Shown: positions 16,767 to 26,485 of the stretch, piece by piece | How positions within the stretch are numbered: the first letter of the stretch is position 1 | Layout of the letters: each line of letters begins with the position of its first letter | Source of the DNA: JAKFEW01 sp036675505 | GTDB lineage: Bacteria; Cyanobacteriota; Sericytochromatia; S15B-MN24; JAQBPE01 | NCBI GenBank assembly: GCA_036675505.1 | Contig: JAKFEW010000102.1 | Coordinates: 1-64,000, forward strand | Direction: 5' to 3' | DNA: 64,000 bases | Made by a program: the position numbers and the translations under genes | Notes under the pieces: generated by a model | What the model was told of the DNA's origin: nothing | Databases searched by the model: none | What the model saw: only the letters and a program-made list of their open reading frames with translations

Positions 16767-16796
16767 TTGCCTGTAGCGCAGGGCCATGAGTATGAT
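16767..16796 (+). promoter_or_regulatory. Promoter of recN
   Basis: -35 TTGCCT (16767-16772), 18-bp spacer, -10 TATGAT (16791-16796, 5/6). The surrounding GTATGATATG also occurs upstream of infA (54029-54038). A start at about 16803 gives a leader of about 65 nt. No LexA box is recognisable. Confidence 0.55.
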
Positions 16797-16867
16797 ATGG
16801 AAAACGCGCGCCAATCCTCGCTTGCCAGCCCCGCGACCCCGCGGGTGTCGACTTCGGAACCACCCCC

Positions 16868-18670
16868 TTGCTGAAATCGCTCCGGATCCGCAATTTCGTC
16901 CTGATCGAGGCCTTGGACCTCGAGTTCGGCCCTGGCGTCTGCCTGCTCACCGGCGAGACCGGCGCCGGCAAGTCGATCATGGTCGACGCGCTGGCCGCCG
17001 CGCTCGGCGGCCGCGTGGCCCTCGACCTCGTGCGCGCCGGCGCCCACAAGGCAGGTGTCGAAGCGACCTTCGGGCGGCCGGCCGCCGGCTGGCCGGCGGA
17101 CCTCGAGGCCTTGCTCGACGACGAGGGCATCGAGCCCGAGATCGCGGGCGAGCTCACGCTCGTTCGCGAGATCTCGCCGCGCGGCGCACGCTGCCGCATC
17201 GAAGGCCAGCAGGTGACGCAGGCGGTGTTGAAGCGGGTCGGTCGCTCGCTGGTCGACGTGGTCTCCCAGCACGAGCACCAACGCCTGATGGATCCGGGCT
17301 TCCACCTCGATCTGCTCGACGAGTTCGGTGGCCTGGGCGGGCTGCGCGCCGAGGTGACCGCGGCGCATGCCGATTGGGCCACGCTACGCGCCGAACGACG
17401 CGCGCTGGTCGAGGGCGCCCGCGCCCGGGCGCAGCAGCAGGACTTCTGGCGTTTCCAGCTCGAAGAGATCCAGGCCGCCGAGCTGCGCGAGTCGGCGGAA
17501 GACGAGGCGCTCAAGGCCGAGCGGCTGCGGCTGGTCCATGCCGAGCAGCTGCGCTTTGCCTGTGAGGCCGCTTATCAGGGCCTCTACGCCGGCGACAACG
17601 GACCCAGCCTCTATGACCAATTGAACCGTACCGTGCAATCACTCTGCGGCCAGAGTTCGTACGATGCGAAGCTGGGCGAGGCCGGCACGACGCTCGAAGG
17701 TGTACAGGCGACCATCAAGGACGTGGCGTCCGATCTGCGGCGCCACCTCGACATGCTGGAGGCCGACCCGGCCCGCCTGGCCGATGTCGAGGAACGCCTC
17801 GATCAGCTGGCTCTGCTCGACCGCAAGTACGGCCCGGGTCTGGCCCAGGTGATGGCCCACGCCCTGTGGCTCACGGAGCAGCTCGCGGAGGTTACGAACG
17901 CGGACGCGCGGCTCGCCGCGCTCGATGCCGCCGCCACGCAAGCCGAGCAGCGGCTCGTGAAGGCCTGTGAGCGCCTCAGCGAGGCCCGCCACGGCGCCGC
18001 CTCCGAGCTCGAGGCGGCGGTGGTCCGCCAGTTGCACGACCTGGAGCTGCCCAACGCGCGCTTCGTGGTCGCGCTGCGGCCCTACGAGACGCCGCCATTG
18101 CGGCGCGCCACCGGGCAGGAGCTGGCCGAGTTCGAGATCGCGATGAACCCCGGCGAGCCGCCGCGGCCCCTCGCGAAGACCGCGTCGGGCGGCGAGATGG
18201 CGCGCGTGATGCTCTCGCTCGAGACCGTGCTCGCCGGCCTGGCCGCGATCCCCTCGCTGGTCTTCGACGAGGTCGACTCCGGCATCTCGGGCCGCGCCGC
18301 GCAGGCGGTGGCCGAGAAGCTCGCGGGCCTCGGGCGCACGTTCCAGATCCTGTGCATCACCCACCTGCCGACGGTCGCCGCGATGGCCGACCAGCATGTG
18401 CACCTCGCCAAGCATGTGATCGAGGGGCGCACCCACGTGGTCGCGACCACGCTCGACGACCTCGCCCGCGTCCGGGAGCTCGCGCAGCTCGCGAGCGGCA
18501 GCCCGGCCCCCGCCGCGTTGCGGCACGCCGAGGAGCTGCTCGCGCGGGCCAGGACCTACAAGGCCGGCATCGCAATCACCACGCAGGGTGTCGACACCGG
18601 CCGAGCTGGCATCGAGGGCAAGAAGGCCGGTGCGCGTGGACGTGCGACGAAGGTGGCCGGCGCCCATTAG
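16868..18670 (+). CDS. recN: DNA repair protein RecN
   Basis: The protein has 600 aa. It is an SMC-like ATPase for double-strand-break repair. The N-terminus LKSLRIRNFVLIEALDLEF matches the family, which supports the TTG start at 16868 despite a weak ribosome binding site. Walker A is GETGAGKS (29-36); the ABC signature region is ASGGEMARVMLSLE (about 438) and Walker B is LVFDEVDSGISG (about 462). Central coiled-coil arms are visible at about 150-370. The last 40 residues are basic and Gly/Ala-rich, an extension beyond most RecN proteins. Confidence 0.93.
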   Translation: MLKSLRIRNFVLIEALDLEFGPGVCLLTGETGAGKSIMVDALAAALGGRVALDLVRAGAHKAGVEATFGRPAAGWPADLEALLDDEGIEPEIAGELTLVREISPRGARCRIEGQQVTQAVLKRVGRSLVDVVSQHEHQRLMDPGFHLDLLDEFGGLGGLRAEVTAAHADWATLRAERRALVEGARARAQQQDFWRFQLEEIQAAELRESAEDEALKAERLRLVHAEQLRFACEAAYQGLYAGDNGPSLYDQLNRTVQSLCGQSSYDAKLGEAGTTLEGVQATIKDVASDLRRHLDMLEADPARLADVEERLDQLALLDRKYGPGLAQVMAHALWLTEQLAEVTNADARLAALDAAATQAEQRLVKACERLSEARHGAASELEAAVVRQLHDLELPNARFVVALRPYETPPLRRATGQELAEFEIAMNPGEPPRPLAKTASGGEMARVMLSLETVLAGLAAIPSLVFDEVDSGISGRAAQAVAEKLAGLGRTFQILCITHLPTVAAMADQHVHLAKHVIEGRTHVVATTLDDLARVRELAQLASGSPAPAALRHAEELLARARTYKAGIAITTQGVDTGRAGIEGKKAGARGRATKVAGAH

Positions 18671-18688
18671 GGGCCGGAAGGAGGCCCT

Positions 18689-19234
18689 ATGGAGACACGG
18701 TTTCGCCTGAAGAAGGGAGACTTCGAGGTCGAGGTCGCCGGGCCGCGCGAGTTCGTCGAAGGCCAGCTCACCTTGAACCTGGAACGCTGGCTAGCGCTCG
18801 CCGGCGAGGCCACGGCAGCGGGCGAGGTGCAGGCGGTGATCCGCGTGGCAAGGGACGCAGAGCCATCTAGCACGGAAAATGAAGACACGCTTAGTGGAAT
18901 CACGGAGACAGCAGATCACCCGCGCGTGAGCCCGGATTTCAGGCCCAAAGTAAACGTCTCGATTGGCGAGTTCCTGGACATGAAACAGGCCATAGACCCG
19001 GCCGACATCGTCGTGGTCGCCGCGTATTATCTGGATCGCTACTTGCAACAGGACACCTTCACCCTCGCGGACTTGCAGGCGCTGCTGGCGGCGTTGCCGC
19101 AGTGGGCCTGCCGCAGCGCCGAGGACGAGCTCGAGCCGGTGGTCGTACGCGGGCACGTCGAGCGCTTGCGCGACGGGCGGCTGACGATCACGTACAAGGG
19201 TCAGAATTACGTCCGCGAGGGGCTGTCCGGGTAG
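18689..19234 (+). CDS. Conserved-looking protein of unknown function
   Basis: The protein has 181 aa and GGAGG just before the ATG, 18 nt after recN, so it is probably in the recN operon. The N-terminal part (METRFRLKKGDFEVEVAGPR, about 1-60) is a small alpha/beta segment. Residues 65-90 are an acidic/Ser-Thr linker. The C-terminal part (IGEFLDMKQAIDPADIVVVA, then AYYLDRY and FTLADLQALLAALP) looks like a winged-helix module, with the ITYKGQNYVREGL ending typical of a wing. It recalls archaeal and bacterial hypothetical proteins with an AYYLExY...FTxxDL pattern. No function can be assigned. Confidence 0.7.
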   Translation: METRFRLKKGDFEVEVAGPREFVEGQLTLNLERWLALAGEATAAGEVQAVIRVARDAEPSSTENEDTLSGITETADHPRVSPDFRPKVNVSIGEFLDMKQAIDPADIVVVAAYYLDRYLQQDTFTLADLQALLAALPQWACRSAEDELEPVVVRGHVERLRDGRLTITYKGQNYVREGLSG

Positions 19235-19276
19235 TCGGCGTTCAGCTTGACCCAAGCGGGCTTCTTCACATAACGC

Positions 19277-19305
19277 TTGCCACGCGATCTCCCGTGTGCT
19301 ATCCA
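19277..19305 (+). promoter_or_regulatory. Candidate promoter of dgt-dnaG
   Basis: -35 TTGCCA (19277-19282, 5/6), 17-bp spacer, -10 TATCCA (19300-19305, 3/6), in a clearly AT-rich gap. The leader to the dgt start would be about 55 nt. Confidence 0.4.
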
Positions 19306-19365
19306 TTATGTGTTAGAAAATCCTCCAAGCGCACTCCCCGTCACAATTCCCGAAGGAGATCGGTC

Positions 19366-20421
19366 TTGACCGTGCAGATCGCTCGTCCGATCGGCCCCCA
19401 CGCGATTCGTGAGCGCCAGGAGGCCATCGAGGCGTTGACGCTGCATCCGCAGGCCACGCGCGCCGCGACGGCGCGCAGCCGCGACGTCTCCGAGCCCGCC
19501 TGCCCGCTGCGCACGGCGTTCCAGCGCGACCGCGACCGCGTGTTGCACTCGAAGGCGTTCCGCCGCCTCAAGCACAAGACCCAGGTCTTCATCGCGCCCG
19601 AAGGCGATCACTACCGCACGCGCCTGACCCACACGCTGGAGGTCACGCAAATCGCCCGCACGGTCGCCCGCGCGCTGGGCCTCAACGAGGACCTCACCGA
19701 GGCGATCGGCCTCGGGCACGACCTCGGCCACGCGCCTTTCGGTCACGCCGGCGAGCGCGTGCTCGACGACCTGCACCAGCCCGACGGGTTCCGACACAAC
19801 GAGCAGAGCGTGCGCGTCGTCGAGTCGCTCGAGCCGATGAACCTCACCTGGGAGGTGCGAAACGGCATCCTGCATCACACAGGGCCCTATGCCCCCGCGA
19901 CGCTCGAGGGGCAGGTGGTCAAGATCTGCGACCGGGTGGCGTACCTCAACCATGACCTCGACGACGCGATGCGCGCCGGCATCCTGCGTGAAGACGACCT
20001 GCCGGCGTTCGTTTCACGCACCTTCGGCGCGACCAAGGGCGAGCGCATCGAGGCGATGGTTCATGACCTGGTCATCACCAGCTCGACGGACTACGCAGCG
20101 ATCCGCATGAGCCCGGATTTCCACGAACAATTCCTGGCGCTGCGGGCCTTCATGTTCCAGCGGGTGTACACAGGCAGCCGCGCCAAGGTTGAAGAAGGCA
20201 AGGCAATGGCCGTCGTGGCGCGCCTCTACCACCATTTCCAGGCCGACCGCGAGAGCCTCGAGGCCGGCCTGGGCCACGCCGTGGGCGAGACCGAGGCGGC
20301 GCGCGCCGCCGTGGACTTCGTGGCCGGCATGACCGACCGCTTCGCGATCGCCATGTACGAACGCCTCTTCCTGCCGAGCCCATGGCGGTTAACGGACGAA
20401 TCTGCCAACATGGCTCGGTGA
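19366..20421 (+). CDS. dgt: Deoxyguanosinetriphosphate triphosphohydrolase-like protein
   Basis: The protein has 351 aa from a TTG start with AAGGAG 7 nt upstream. It is an HD-domain dNTP triphosphohydrolase. Motifs: RDRDRVLHSKAFRRLKHKTQ, RTRLTHTLEVTQIARTVARA with the first His, then IGLGHDLGHAPFGHAGE carrying the HD pair, and ILHHTGP. KICDRVAYLNHDLDDA supplies the last Asp. It hydrolyses dNTPs to nucleoside and triphosphate. Its stop overlaps the dnaG start as GTGA. The order dgt-dnaG-rpoD is common in Gram-positive-like genomes. Confidence 0.92.
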   Translation: MTVQIARPIGPHAIRERQEAIEALTLHPQATRAATARSRDVSEPACPLRTAFQRDRDRVLHSKAFRRLKHKTQVFIAPEGDHYRTRLTHTLEVTQIARTVARALGLNEDLTEAIGLGHDLGHAPFGHAGERVLDDLHQPDGFRHNEQSVRVVESLEPMNLTWEVRNGILHHTGPYAPATLEGQVVKICDRVAYLNHDLDDAMRAGILREDDLPAFVSRTFGATKGERIEAMVHDLVITSSTDYAAIRMSPDFHEQFLALRAFMFQRVYTGSRAKVEEGKAMAVVARLYHHFQADRESLEAGLGHAVGETEAARAAVDFVAGMTDRFAIAMYERLFLPSPWRLTDESANMAR

Positions 20422-22244
20422 GCCTCATCCCGGAAGACCCCATCGCTGAAGTCCGGTCCCGCGCCGATATCGTCGAGATCGTCGGCGATGTCGTCGTGCT
20501 CAAGCGCAGTGGCCGCAACCTCACAGGCCTGTGTCCCTTCCACCAGGAGCGCACCCCGTCGTTCAACGTGAACCCGGAGCGCCAGATCTACAGGTGCTTC
20601 GGCTGCGGTGAGGGCGGCGACGTCTTCAGCTTCGTCATGAAGACGCAGCACCAGACGTTCCCGGAGGCGCTCAAGACGCTCGCGGACCGCTACGGCATCC
20701 AGCTGCCCGACCGTCGGCCGGACAGCGACGAGCGGGTCCGCATCCGCGAGGCCAACGAGCTCGCCGCGGAGTATTACACCTGGCTGCTCGAGCACCCCGA
20801 GCACGGCGCCGAAGGTCGGGCCTACCTCGAGGGCCGCGGCGTCGGCCCGGCCGTACGCAAGAAGTTCCGCCTGGGGCTCGCGCCGAACGCCTGGGACGGC
20901 CTCCACAAGCACCTGACGACCCGCAAAATCCCCTTCGAGGTCCAGACCGCGGGCGCCCTCGCCCGGCCTCGGCAGAGCGGCAACGGCTTTTACGACTACT
21001 TCCGCAACCGCGTGATGTTCCCGATCCTCAACGAGGCCGGCCACGTGGTGGGCTTCGGCGCCCGCGCGATCGCCCCGGGCGACGAGCCGAAGTACCTGAA
21101 CAGCCCCGAAACGGTGCTCTACCGCAAGGGCAACCTCCTGTATGGGCTCAGCGAGGCGCGCGAGGCGATCAAGGCCCGCGACCGCGCGCTCCTCATGGAA
21201 GGCTACATGGACGTCATCACCGCCCACGCCCATGGCTTCGAAGAGGCGATCGGCGTCCTGGGCACCGCCCTCACGCCCGCGCAGGCCCGCACGCTCCTGC
21301 GCTACACGCCGTCGCGGAACGTCGTGCTCGCCTTCGACGCGGACCGCGCGGGCCAACAGGCCGCCGAGCGGGGCATCACGACGCTCAGCGAGGTCACGCA
21401 GGGCGTCGGGCTGAACGTGACGGTGCTGGCCGTGCCGGCCGGCAAGGATCCGGACGCCTACCTGCGCGCTGAAGGCGCCCAGGCCTTCGCCGGGCTGCTC
21501 GAGAAGGCCCCGAACCTGTTCGAGTTCCTGCTCGAGCGGGCGGCCGGCGCCCAGGACCTGGCCACCCTGGAGGGTCGAGCACGCGCCGTGACCGCTTGCG
21601 TGCCGATATTGCGTCAAATAGAAAATTACGTGACCCAGGAGCATTATGTTAACTGGATTTCCGCTAAACTGGGCGTCCGCCACGAGGATGTGCGACTGGA
21701 AATCGGTAGGACCATCCGGCATAATAGGGCGCCTTCGCTCCGGGAGGCGTTGACAGCCAAGAAGCTGTCAGCGCGCGAGGCCGAGCGGATTCTTCTCTAC
21801 TTCATGGTGGAGCGGGCCGCGGTACGGGAGGTCGTTCGTGAAAAGCTTGCGAGCATCCAGTTCGAGCCCCTTCACCAGGCGATCCGTGAACGCATCGAAG
21901 CGCTGGCCGCGACGAGGCAAATACTAACCTGGAAAGACCTGGTCGAAGCCTTCGCGAGCCACGCCGACTTTCAAAAAGAACTCTCGGCATTATCATTCGC
22001 CGAATTCGAGAATTGGGGCGATGGGCCGGACAAAACAGTCGACGACTGCCTGGTAACGCTCCAAATCGCGCACTGGCAAGCCGCCAAGTCGCTGTGCCAG
22101 AACAAGCTCAAAGAGCCTCTTCCACGAGACGATCAAGACAACTGGACCCGGCGATATCACGAAATCCTTGAACACCTGAAGAATTTAGACCTTCAATGGC
22201 GAAAAATGCAGGTGAAAGCGCCCGTCGGGGCGGAAGAAACATAG
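20418..22244 (+). CDS. dnaG: DNA primase
   Basis: The protein has 608 aa. The GTG at 20418 overlaps the dgt stop (GTGA) and places VSLIPEDPIAEVRSRADIVE at the normal start; an upstream ATG at 20382 lies inside dgt. The N-terminal zinc ribbon is Cys39-x2-His42-x17-Cys60-x2-Cys63. The primase core has the RNA-polymerase motif region, and the Toprim domain has LLMEGYMDVITAH and VLAFDADRAG. The C-terminal third (about 430-608) is the helicase-interacting region and is less conserved; the DNA there is AT-richer. It makes RNA primers at the replication fork. Confidence 0.95.
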   Translation: MSLIPEDPIAEVRSRADIVEIVGDVVVLKRSGRNLTGLCPFHQERTPSFNVNPERQIYRCFGCGEGGDVFSFVMKTQHQTFPEALKTLADRYGIQLPDRRPDSDERVRIREANELAAEYYTWLLEHPEHGAEGRAYLEGRGVGPAVRKKFRLGLAPNAWDGLHKHLTTRKIPFEVQTAGALARPRQSGNGFYDYFRNRVMFPILNEAGHVVGFGARAIAPGDEPKYLNSPETVLYRKGNLLYGLSEAREAIKARDRALLMEGYMDVITAHAHGFEEAIGVLGTALTPAQARTLLRYTPSRNVVLAFDADRAGQQAAERGITTLSEVTQGVGLNVTVLAVPAGKDPDAYLRAEGAQAFAGLLEKAPNLFEFLLERAAGAQDLATLEGRARAVTACVPILRQIENYVTQEHYVNWISAKLGVRHEDVRLEIGRTIRHNRAPSLREALTAKKLSAREAERILLYFMVERAAVREVVREKLASIQFEPLHQAIRERIEALAATRQILTWKDLVEAFASHADFQKELSALSFAEFENWGDGPDKTVDDCLVTLQIAHWQAAKSLCQNKLKEPLPRDDQDNWTRRYHEILEHLKNLDLQWRKMQVKAPVGAEET

Positions 22245-22295
22245 CGCTGCCAGGGAACATAAGATCCTAGAAGCCCTAGTGAGGAGTCACACATC

Positions 22296-23342
<1,047 letters not shown>

Positions 23343-23354
23343 CGCGGACCTCGG

Positions 23355-24164
23355 CTATTTGCTGCAGGGCACGCTCGCGACGGTCGTCGCGAGGACCACG
23401 TTCATGTCGTCCTCGACGCTCGCTGCGCCCGCGGCGGGCGTCGTGAACGTGAAGGTCGAGGCCGTGTCGACGGAATGCTGCGCCACGGGCGTCTGCGTGA
23501 TGCCCTGGGCGACGATCGAATAGGCCGTGCCGAGCTTGAGGTTCGAGAGCGTGTGGCTCAGCTCAGCCGCATCGAGCGCCTCGACGCGCTCGGAAACGAG
23601 CGTCGCGCCGGCCAGCAGGCGGATCCGGACGTGGGTCGACTTGTTGCGGATGAAGCCCGTCGGGGCCACCTTGAAGACGAGCTTCGCGCCCACGGCCCGC
23701 GGCGCCAGCGTCACCGCCACCGGCACGGCCACCGGCGTGTCGTCGATCGTGGCGATGCCCGCCGTCGTATCGACGGCAGGGGTCGTGAAGGCAGTGCGGG
23801 AGGCCGCCGGATCCGAGATCGCCCTGGTCTCCGCCGCGTCCGCATAGGCGGTCGCACGAACCTCGTAGCCCGTGGCCGCGCGCAGGTTTCGCAGCGTGAC
23901 GGCCGTCCCCAGGTTCGCCTGGGAGACGGTCGAGACGGAGCCTTGCACCAGGCTGCCTGCGCGGTAGAGCGCGAGCACGACGTGATCGACGTCGGCCACG
24001 GTGTAGCCGCTCACGACGCTCTGCAGCGCGTACGGCGCGCCGAGCCGCAGGCGCATGGTGGCGGAGACAGCCTGGGAGGCCTGGCCGACGGGGACCGTCG
24101 GCCAGCCCGCGCAACCGGTCGAGAGGAAAGCGGCCACGAAGGCCGCCGCCACGCGTGCCTGCAT
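23355..24164 (-). CDS. Secreted lipoprotein with fibronectin-like repeats
   Basis: The protein has 269 aa. A signal peptide with lipobox LSTGC gives lipidation at Cys18. The mature part has two similar beta-sandwich-like modules (for example TAVTLRNLRAATGYEVRATA and LSHTLSNLKLGTAYSIVAQG), a fibronectin type III-like rhythm. It shares this and the position of its TAVTL-NL block with the lipoprotein encoded just upstream (24191-24820). Function unknown; a surface protein of the cell envelope. It is convergent with rpoD, 12 nt apart. Confidence 0.7.
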   Translation of the reverse strand: MQARVAAAFVAAFLSTGCAGWPTVPVGQASQAVSATMRLRLGAPYALQSVVSGYTVADVDHVVLALYRAGSLVQGSVSTVSQANLGTAVTLRNLRAATGYEVRATAYADAAETRAISDPAASRTAFTTPAVDTTAGIATIDDTPVAVPVAVTLAPRAVGAKLVFKVAPTGFIRNKSTHVRIRLLAGATLVSERVEALDAAELSHTLSNLKLGTAYSIVAQGITQTPVAQHSVDTASTFTFTTPAAGAASVEDDMNVVLATTVASVPCSK

Positions 24165-24190
24165 GGTGAGCGCTCCCAGCCTGCCGGGCC

Positions 24191-24820
24191 CTAGAAGGAC
24201 TCGGTCGCCGTGGTGCTCGTGATCGTGCCGTTGGTGACCGCCACGCCCGAGCCCGAGCGTGCCTGGCCGGCGAAGGTCTTGTTCATCAGCTTGACCGGCG
24301 CGACGAAGGTGATCGTCGCGTCATCGACGCTGTCGCCGCCGGCGTCGGCGATCACCGTGGGCGTCGTGAAGGTCGCCGAGCAATCGGCGTCGGAGCCTGA
24401 CTGCGTCTGGTTGTCGATCCGGGCGTCGGCCGCGTCGTATGCTTCCGCGACGATCTTGTACTCGGTGGCGAGCTTGAGGTTCGAGAGCGTGACGGCCGTC
24501 GAGAGCGCGGCATTCGCGATGTCGGTGGTGAGGCCGGTCGCGACGAAGCTGCCGCCGCTCTTCTTGTAGAGGCGCAGCGTGACCTTGTTCACGTCGGCCT
24601 TGTTCCAGGCCGTGACGGCCTGCAGGACGTAGCCGTCCGCACCCTGGATGCGCAGCGTGCCCTGGGCGTCGACGCCGCGGGCCTCGACGGCGATCCGGGC
24701 CGCCTGGACCGTGTCGAGCGCCTGGCCGAAAGACGTGCTGGTGGGGCCAGCCGAGACGCCGCAGCCGGAGAGGGCGGCGGTGAGGATGGTCAGGGCGACG
24801 ATGGCGTTCGTGCGGATCAT
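24191..24820 (-). CDS. Secreted lipoprotein, paralogue of the downstream gene
   Basis: The protein has 209 aa from the ATG at 24820 (GGAG upstream); a longer frame begins before the signal peptide. The lipobox is ALSGC, Cys20. The mature region has a fibronectin-like module (NKADVNKVTLRLYKK, then TAVTLSNLKLATEYKIVAEA) and a C-terminal Ser/Thr/Gly-rich stretch. It shares architecture and motif spacing with the downstream gene 26 nt away, so the two are probably one operon arising by duplication. No known function. Confidence 0.7.
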   Translation of the reverse strand: MIRTNAIVALTILTAALSGCGVSAGPTSTSFGQALDTVQAARIAVEARGVDAQGTLRIQGADGYVLQAVTAWNKADVNKVTLRLYKKSGGSFVATGLTTDIANAALSTAVTLSNLKLATEYKIVAEAYDAADARIDNQTQSGSDADCSATFTTPTVIADAGGDSVDDATITFVAPVKLMNKTFAGQARSGSGVAVTNGTITSTTATESF

Positions 24821-24992
24821 GCGGGGTCTCCTGTAGCAGCGGGTGGACGGCCCGCCGAGTGGCTTCACAACTCTATCTTCCGATATCGTTCCCTGAGGAT
24901 CCAGGTGTAACGCCGTTCAAGCGGCCGAAGAGGACCTGAGGCTTTCCTGAGGACAGCCGAGCGCGCGGCTGTGATAGACTGGAGAGCCTCAT

Positions 24993-25065
24993 GGAAGCTT
25001 AGCTCAGTGGTTAGAGCCGGCCGCTCATAACGGCTTGGTCGTGGGTTCGAATCCCACAGCTTCCA
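24993..25065 (+). tRNA. tRNA with CAU anticodon, probably tRNA-Ile2
   Basis: All arms fold: acceptor GGAAGCT/AGCTTCC, D arm GCTC/GAGC, anticodon stem GGCCG/CGGCT with loop CTCATAA (anticodon CAT), T arm GTGGG/CCCAC with TTCGAAT. The discriminator is A; CCA is not encoded. The body (TTAGCTCAGTGGTTAGAGC and CTTGGTCG) resembles the lysidine-modified tRNA-Ile2 of E. coli more than elongator tRNA-Met, and it lacks initiator features. The isoacceptor is therefore likely Ile(AUA), but elongator Met cannot be excluded. Confidence 0.88.
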
Positions 25066-25081
25066 CCTTTTACGTCCATCC

Positions 25082-25111
25082 GGGCGATTCCCCGATGACG
25101 GGGGATCGCCC
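25082..25111 (+). terminator. Hairpin terminator after the tRNA
   Basis: GGGCGATTCCCCG (25082-25094) pairs over 13 bp (one U-G wobble) with CGGGGGATCGCCC (25099-25111) around an ATGA loop. A short T-containing tract follows. Confidence 0.65.
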
Positions 25112-25187
25112 TCTCGTGTATTTGTCGTATGCGTCCCCGCGGCCATGTTGGTAATGGCTGTGCCGCGCAAGACAGAGGAGGTGGACG

Positions 25188-25829
25188 ATGATGTGGCGAG
25201 ACAGGCTCGACGCGGGACGCGCGTTGGCAGGCGCGTTGACGGAGTACAAGGGCCGCAACGCGGTCGTGATCGGCCTGCCGCGCGGCGGCGTGGTGGTGGC
25301 GGCCCCCGTGGCCGAGGCCCTCGGCGCCCCGCTCGACGTGCGCTTCGCGAAGAAGATCGGGGCGCCCGGCCATGAGGAGCTCGCGATCGGGGCTGTGACC
25401 TCGAGCGGCATGCGCGTGCTGCACGAGGACCTGCTGCGCCAGATGATGCTGCCGCCCGGCTACATCGAGCAGGCCACCGAGGAAGCCCGTCAAACGGCCC
25501 ACGCCCGCGAGCAGGACCTGCGCGGCCTGCGGCCACCCGAGCCGCTGAAGGGCCGCATCGTGATCCTCGTCGACGACGGCATCGCGACCGGCATGACGAT
25601 GTTCGCCGCCATCGCCGAGGTGGCGACCGAAGACCCGGCGGAGATCGTCGTCGCCGCGCCGGTGATCGCCCCCCAGACCGCCGAAGGCCTCGCCTCGCGG
25701 GTCGACCGCGTGGTGGCGCTCGCGCAGCCGATCGAATTCATGGCGGTCGGGCAGTTCTACCACGACTTCCGCCAGACCGAGGACGCGGAAGTCCGCGCCT
25801 TGCTCAGCGGTGCCGCGCACGGCGCCTGA
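25188..25829 (+). CDS. Phosphoribosyltransferase-domain protein
   Basis: The protein has 213 aa; GAGGAGG precedes the ATG pair. The PRPP-binding loop is VILVDDGIATGMTM near residue 125; the N-terminal GLPRGGVVVAAPVAEALGAP and KKIGAPGHEELAIGA are typical of the stand-alone family often annotated as phosphoribosyltransferase or erythromycin-esterase partner. The substrate base is unknown; the hood region (about 75-115) is helical and charged. It lies behind the tRNA terminator and before a strong hairpin, so it is probably monocistronic. Confidence 0.85.
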   Translation: MMWRDRLDAGRALAGALTEYKGRNAVVIGLPRGGVVVAAPVAEALGAPLDVRFAKKIGAPGHEELAIGAVTSSGMRVLHEDLLRQMMLPPGYIEQATEEARQTAHAREQDLRGLRPPEPLKGRIVILVDDGIATGMTMFAAIAEVATEDPAEIVVAAPVIAPQTAEGLASRVDRVVALAQPIEFMAVGQFYHDFRQTEDAEVRALLSGAAHGA

Positions 25830-25844
25830 GCGGCGTCGCCGGCC

Positions 25845-25887
25845 GGGCGGTCACCGGGTGGCGCGCCGGTTCGCCCGGTGACCGCCC
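25845..25887 (+). terminator. Strong hairpin terminator
   Basis: GGGCGGTCACCGGG (25845-25858) and its exact complement CCCGGTGACCGCCC (25874-25887) enclose 15 nt. It lies 16 nt after the phosphoribosyltransferase stop. There is no T-run. Confidence 0.6.
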
Positions 25888-25957
25888 CCACAGCGTGCGT
25901 GCCTCCGTTGCCTTACCATGCGGCCTGGCCGCGGACCAGCCGCGGCGGAGGAGGCCC

Positions 25958-26485
25958 ATGCACACAGTGACCACCAGCCAGGCCGCCGAGCGCCTGGACG
26001 TGCCGCTTTCGACGCTCAAGGCCTGGCTCGAGCGCATCGATCTCCCGTTGCCCATGGACAGCCGGGGCCGCCGCCTGCTCGACGACGAGGCGCTGGAGGT
26101 CCTGCGCACCGTGCGCGCCCTGCGCGACCGCGATTTGGGCTACGACACGATCCGCCGCAAGCTGTTCGAGGACGGCGTGCCCGTCGGCGGGCCGGCCGCG
26201 GCATCCTCGGCGACGAGCTTCGACGGCGCGGCGATCGCCGATCAGGTCAAGGCCGCGGTCCACCAGGCGCTCGGCGAGCAGACCTACCTCGCGCAGGCCT
26301 ACGGCGAGGCCACCCGCGAGATCGGCCGGCTCGAAGAGCGCCTGGCCGCGCTTCAGGGCGCGCTCGCGGCCAAGGACGTCGAGCTGCGGATGCTCGCGCG
26401 CGAGCTCGCGGACGCGCGGGGCGAGGAGCATGTGACCCTCGTCGAAAGCGAGACGGCGGCGCGGCCGGCCTGGAAATTCTGGTGA
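25958..26485 (+). CDS. MerR-like HTH protein with C-terminal coiled coil
   Basis: The protein has 175 aa; the ATG at 25958 has GGAGGAG upstream. Residues 1-70 are a MerR-type HTH (TSQAAERLDVPLSTLKAWLE, then GRRLLDDEALEVLRTVRAL and GYDTIRRKL). Residues 90-160 form a coiled coil (EATREIGRLEERLAALQGAL). It ends RPAWKFW. This is the same plan as the gene at 733-1350, including the tryptophan-rich tail, so a small paralogous family exists. Its TGA overlaps the next start (GTGA), so it is co-translated with the DUF3352 protein. Confidence 0.75.
   Translation: MHTVTTSQAAERLDVPLSTLKAWLERIDLPLPMDSRGRRLLDDEALEVLRTVRALRDRDLGYDTIRRKLFEDGVPVGGPAAASSATSFDGAAIADQVKAAVHQALGEQTYLAQAYGEATREIGRLEERLAALQGALAAKDVELRMLARELADARGEEHVTLVESETAARPAWKFW

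Noticed and set aside
24993..25065. Initiator tRNA-Met
   Set aside because: No C1-A72 type mismatch and no GGG/CCC anticodon stem; only the CAU anticodon fits.
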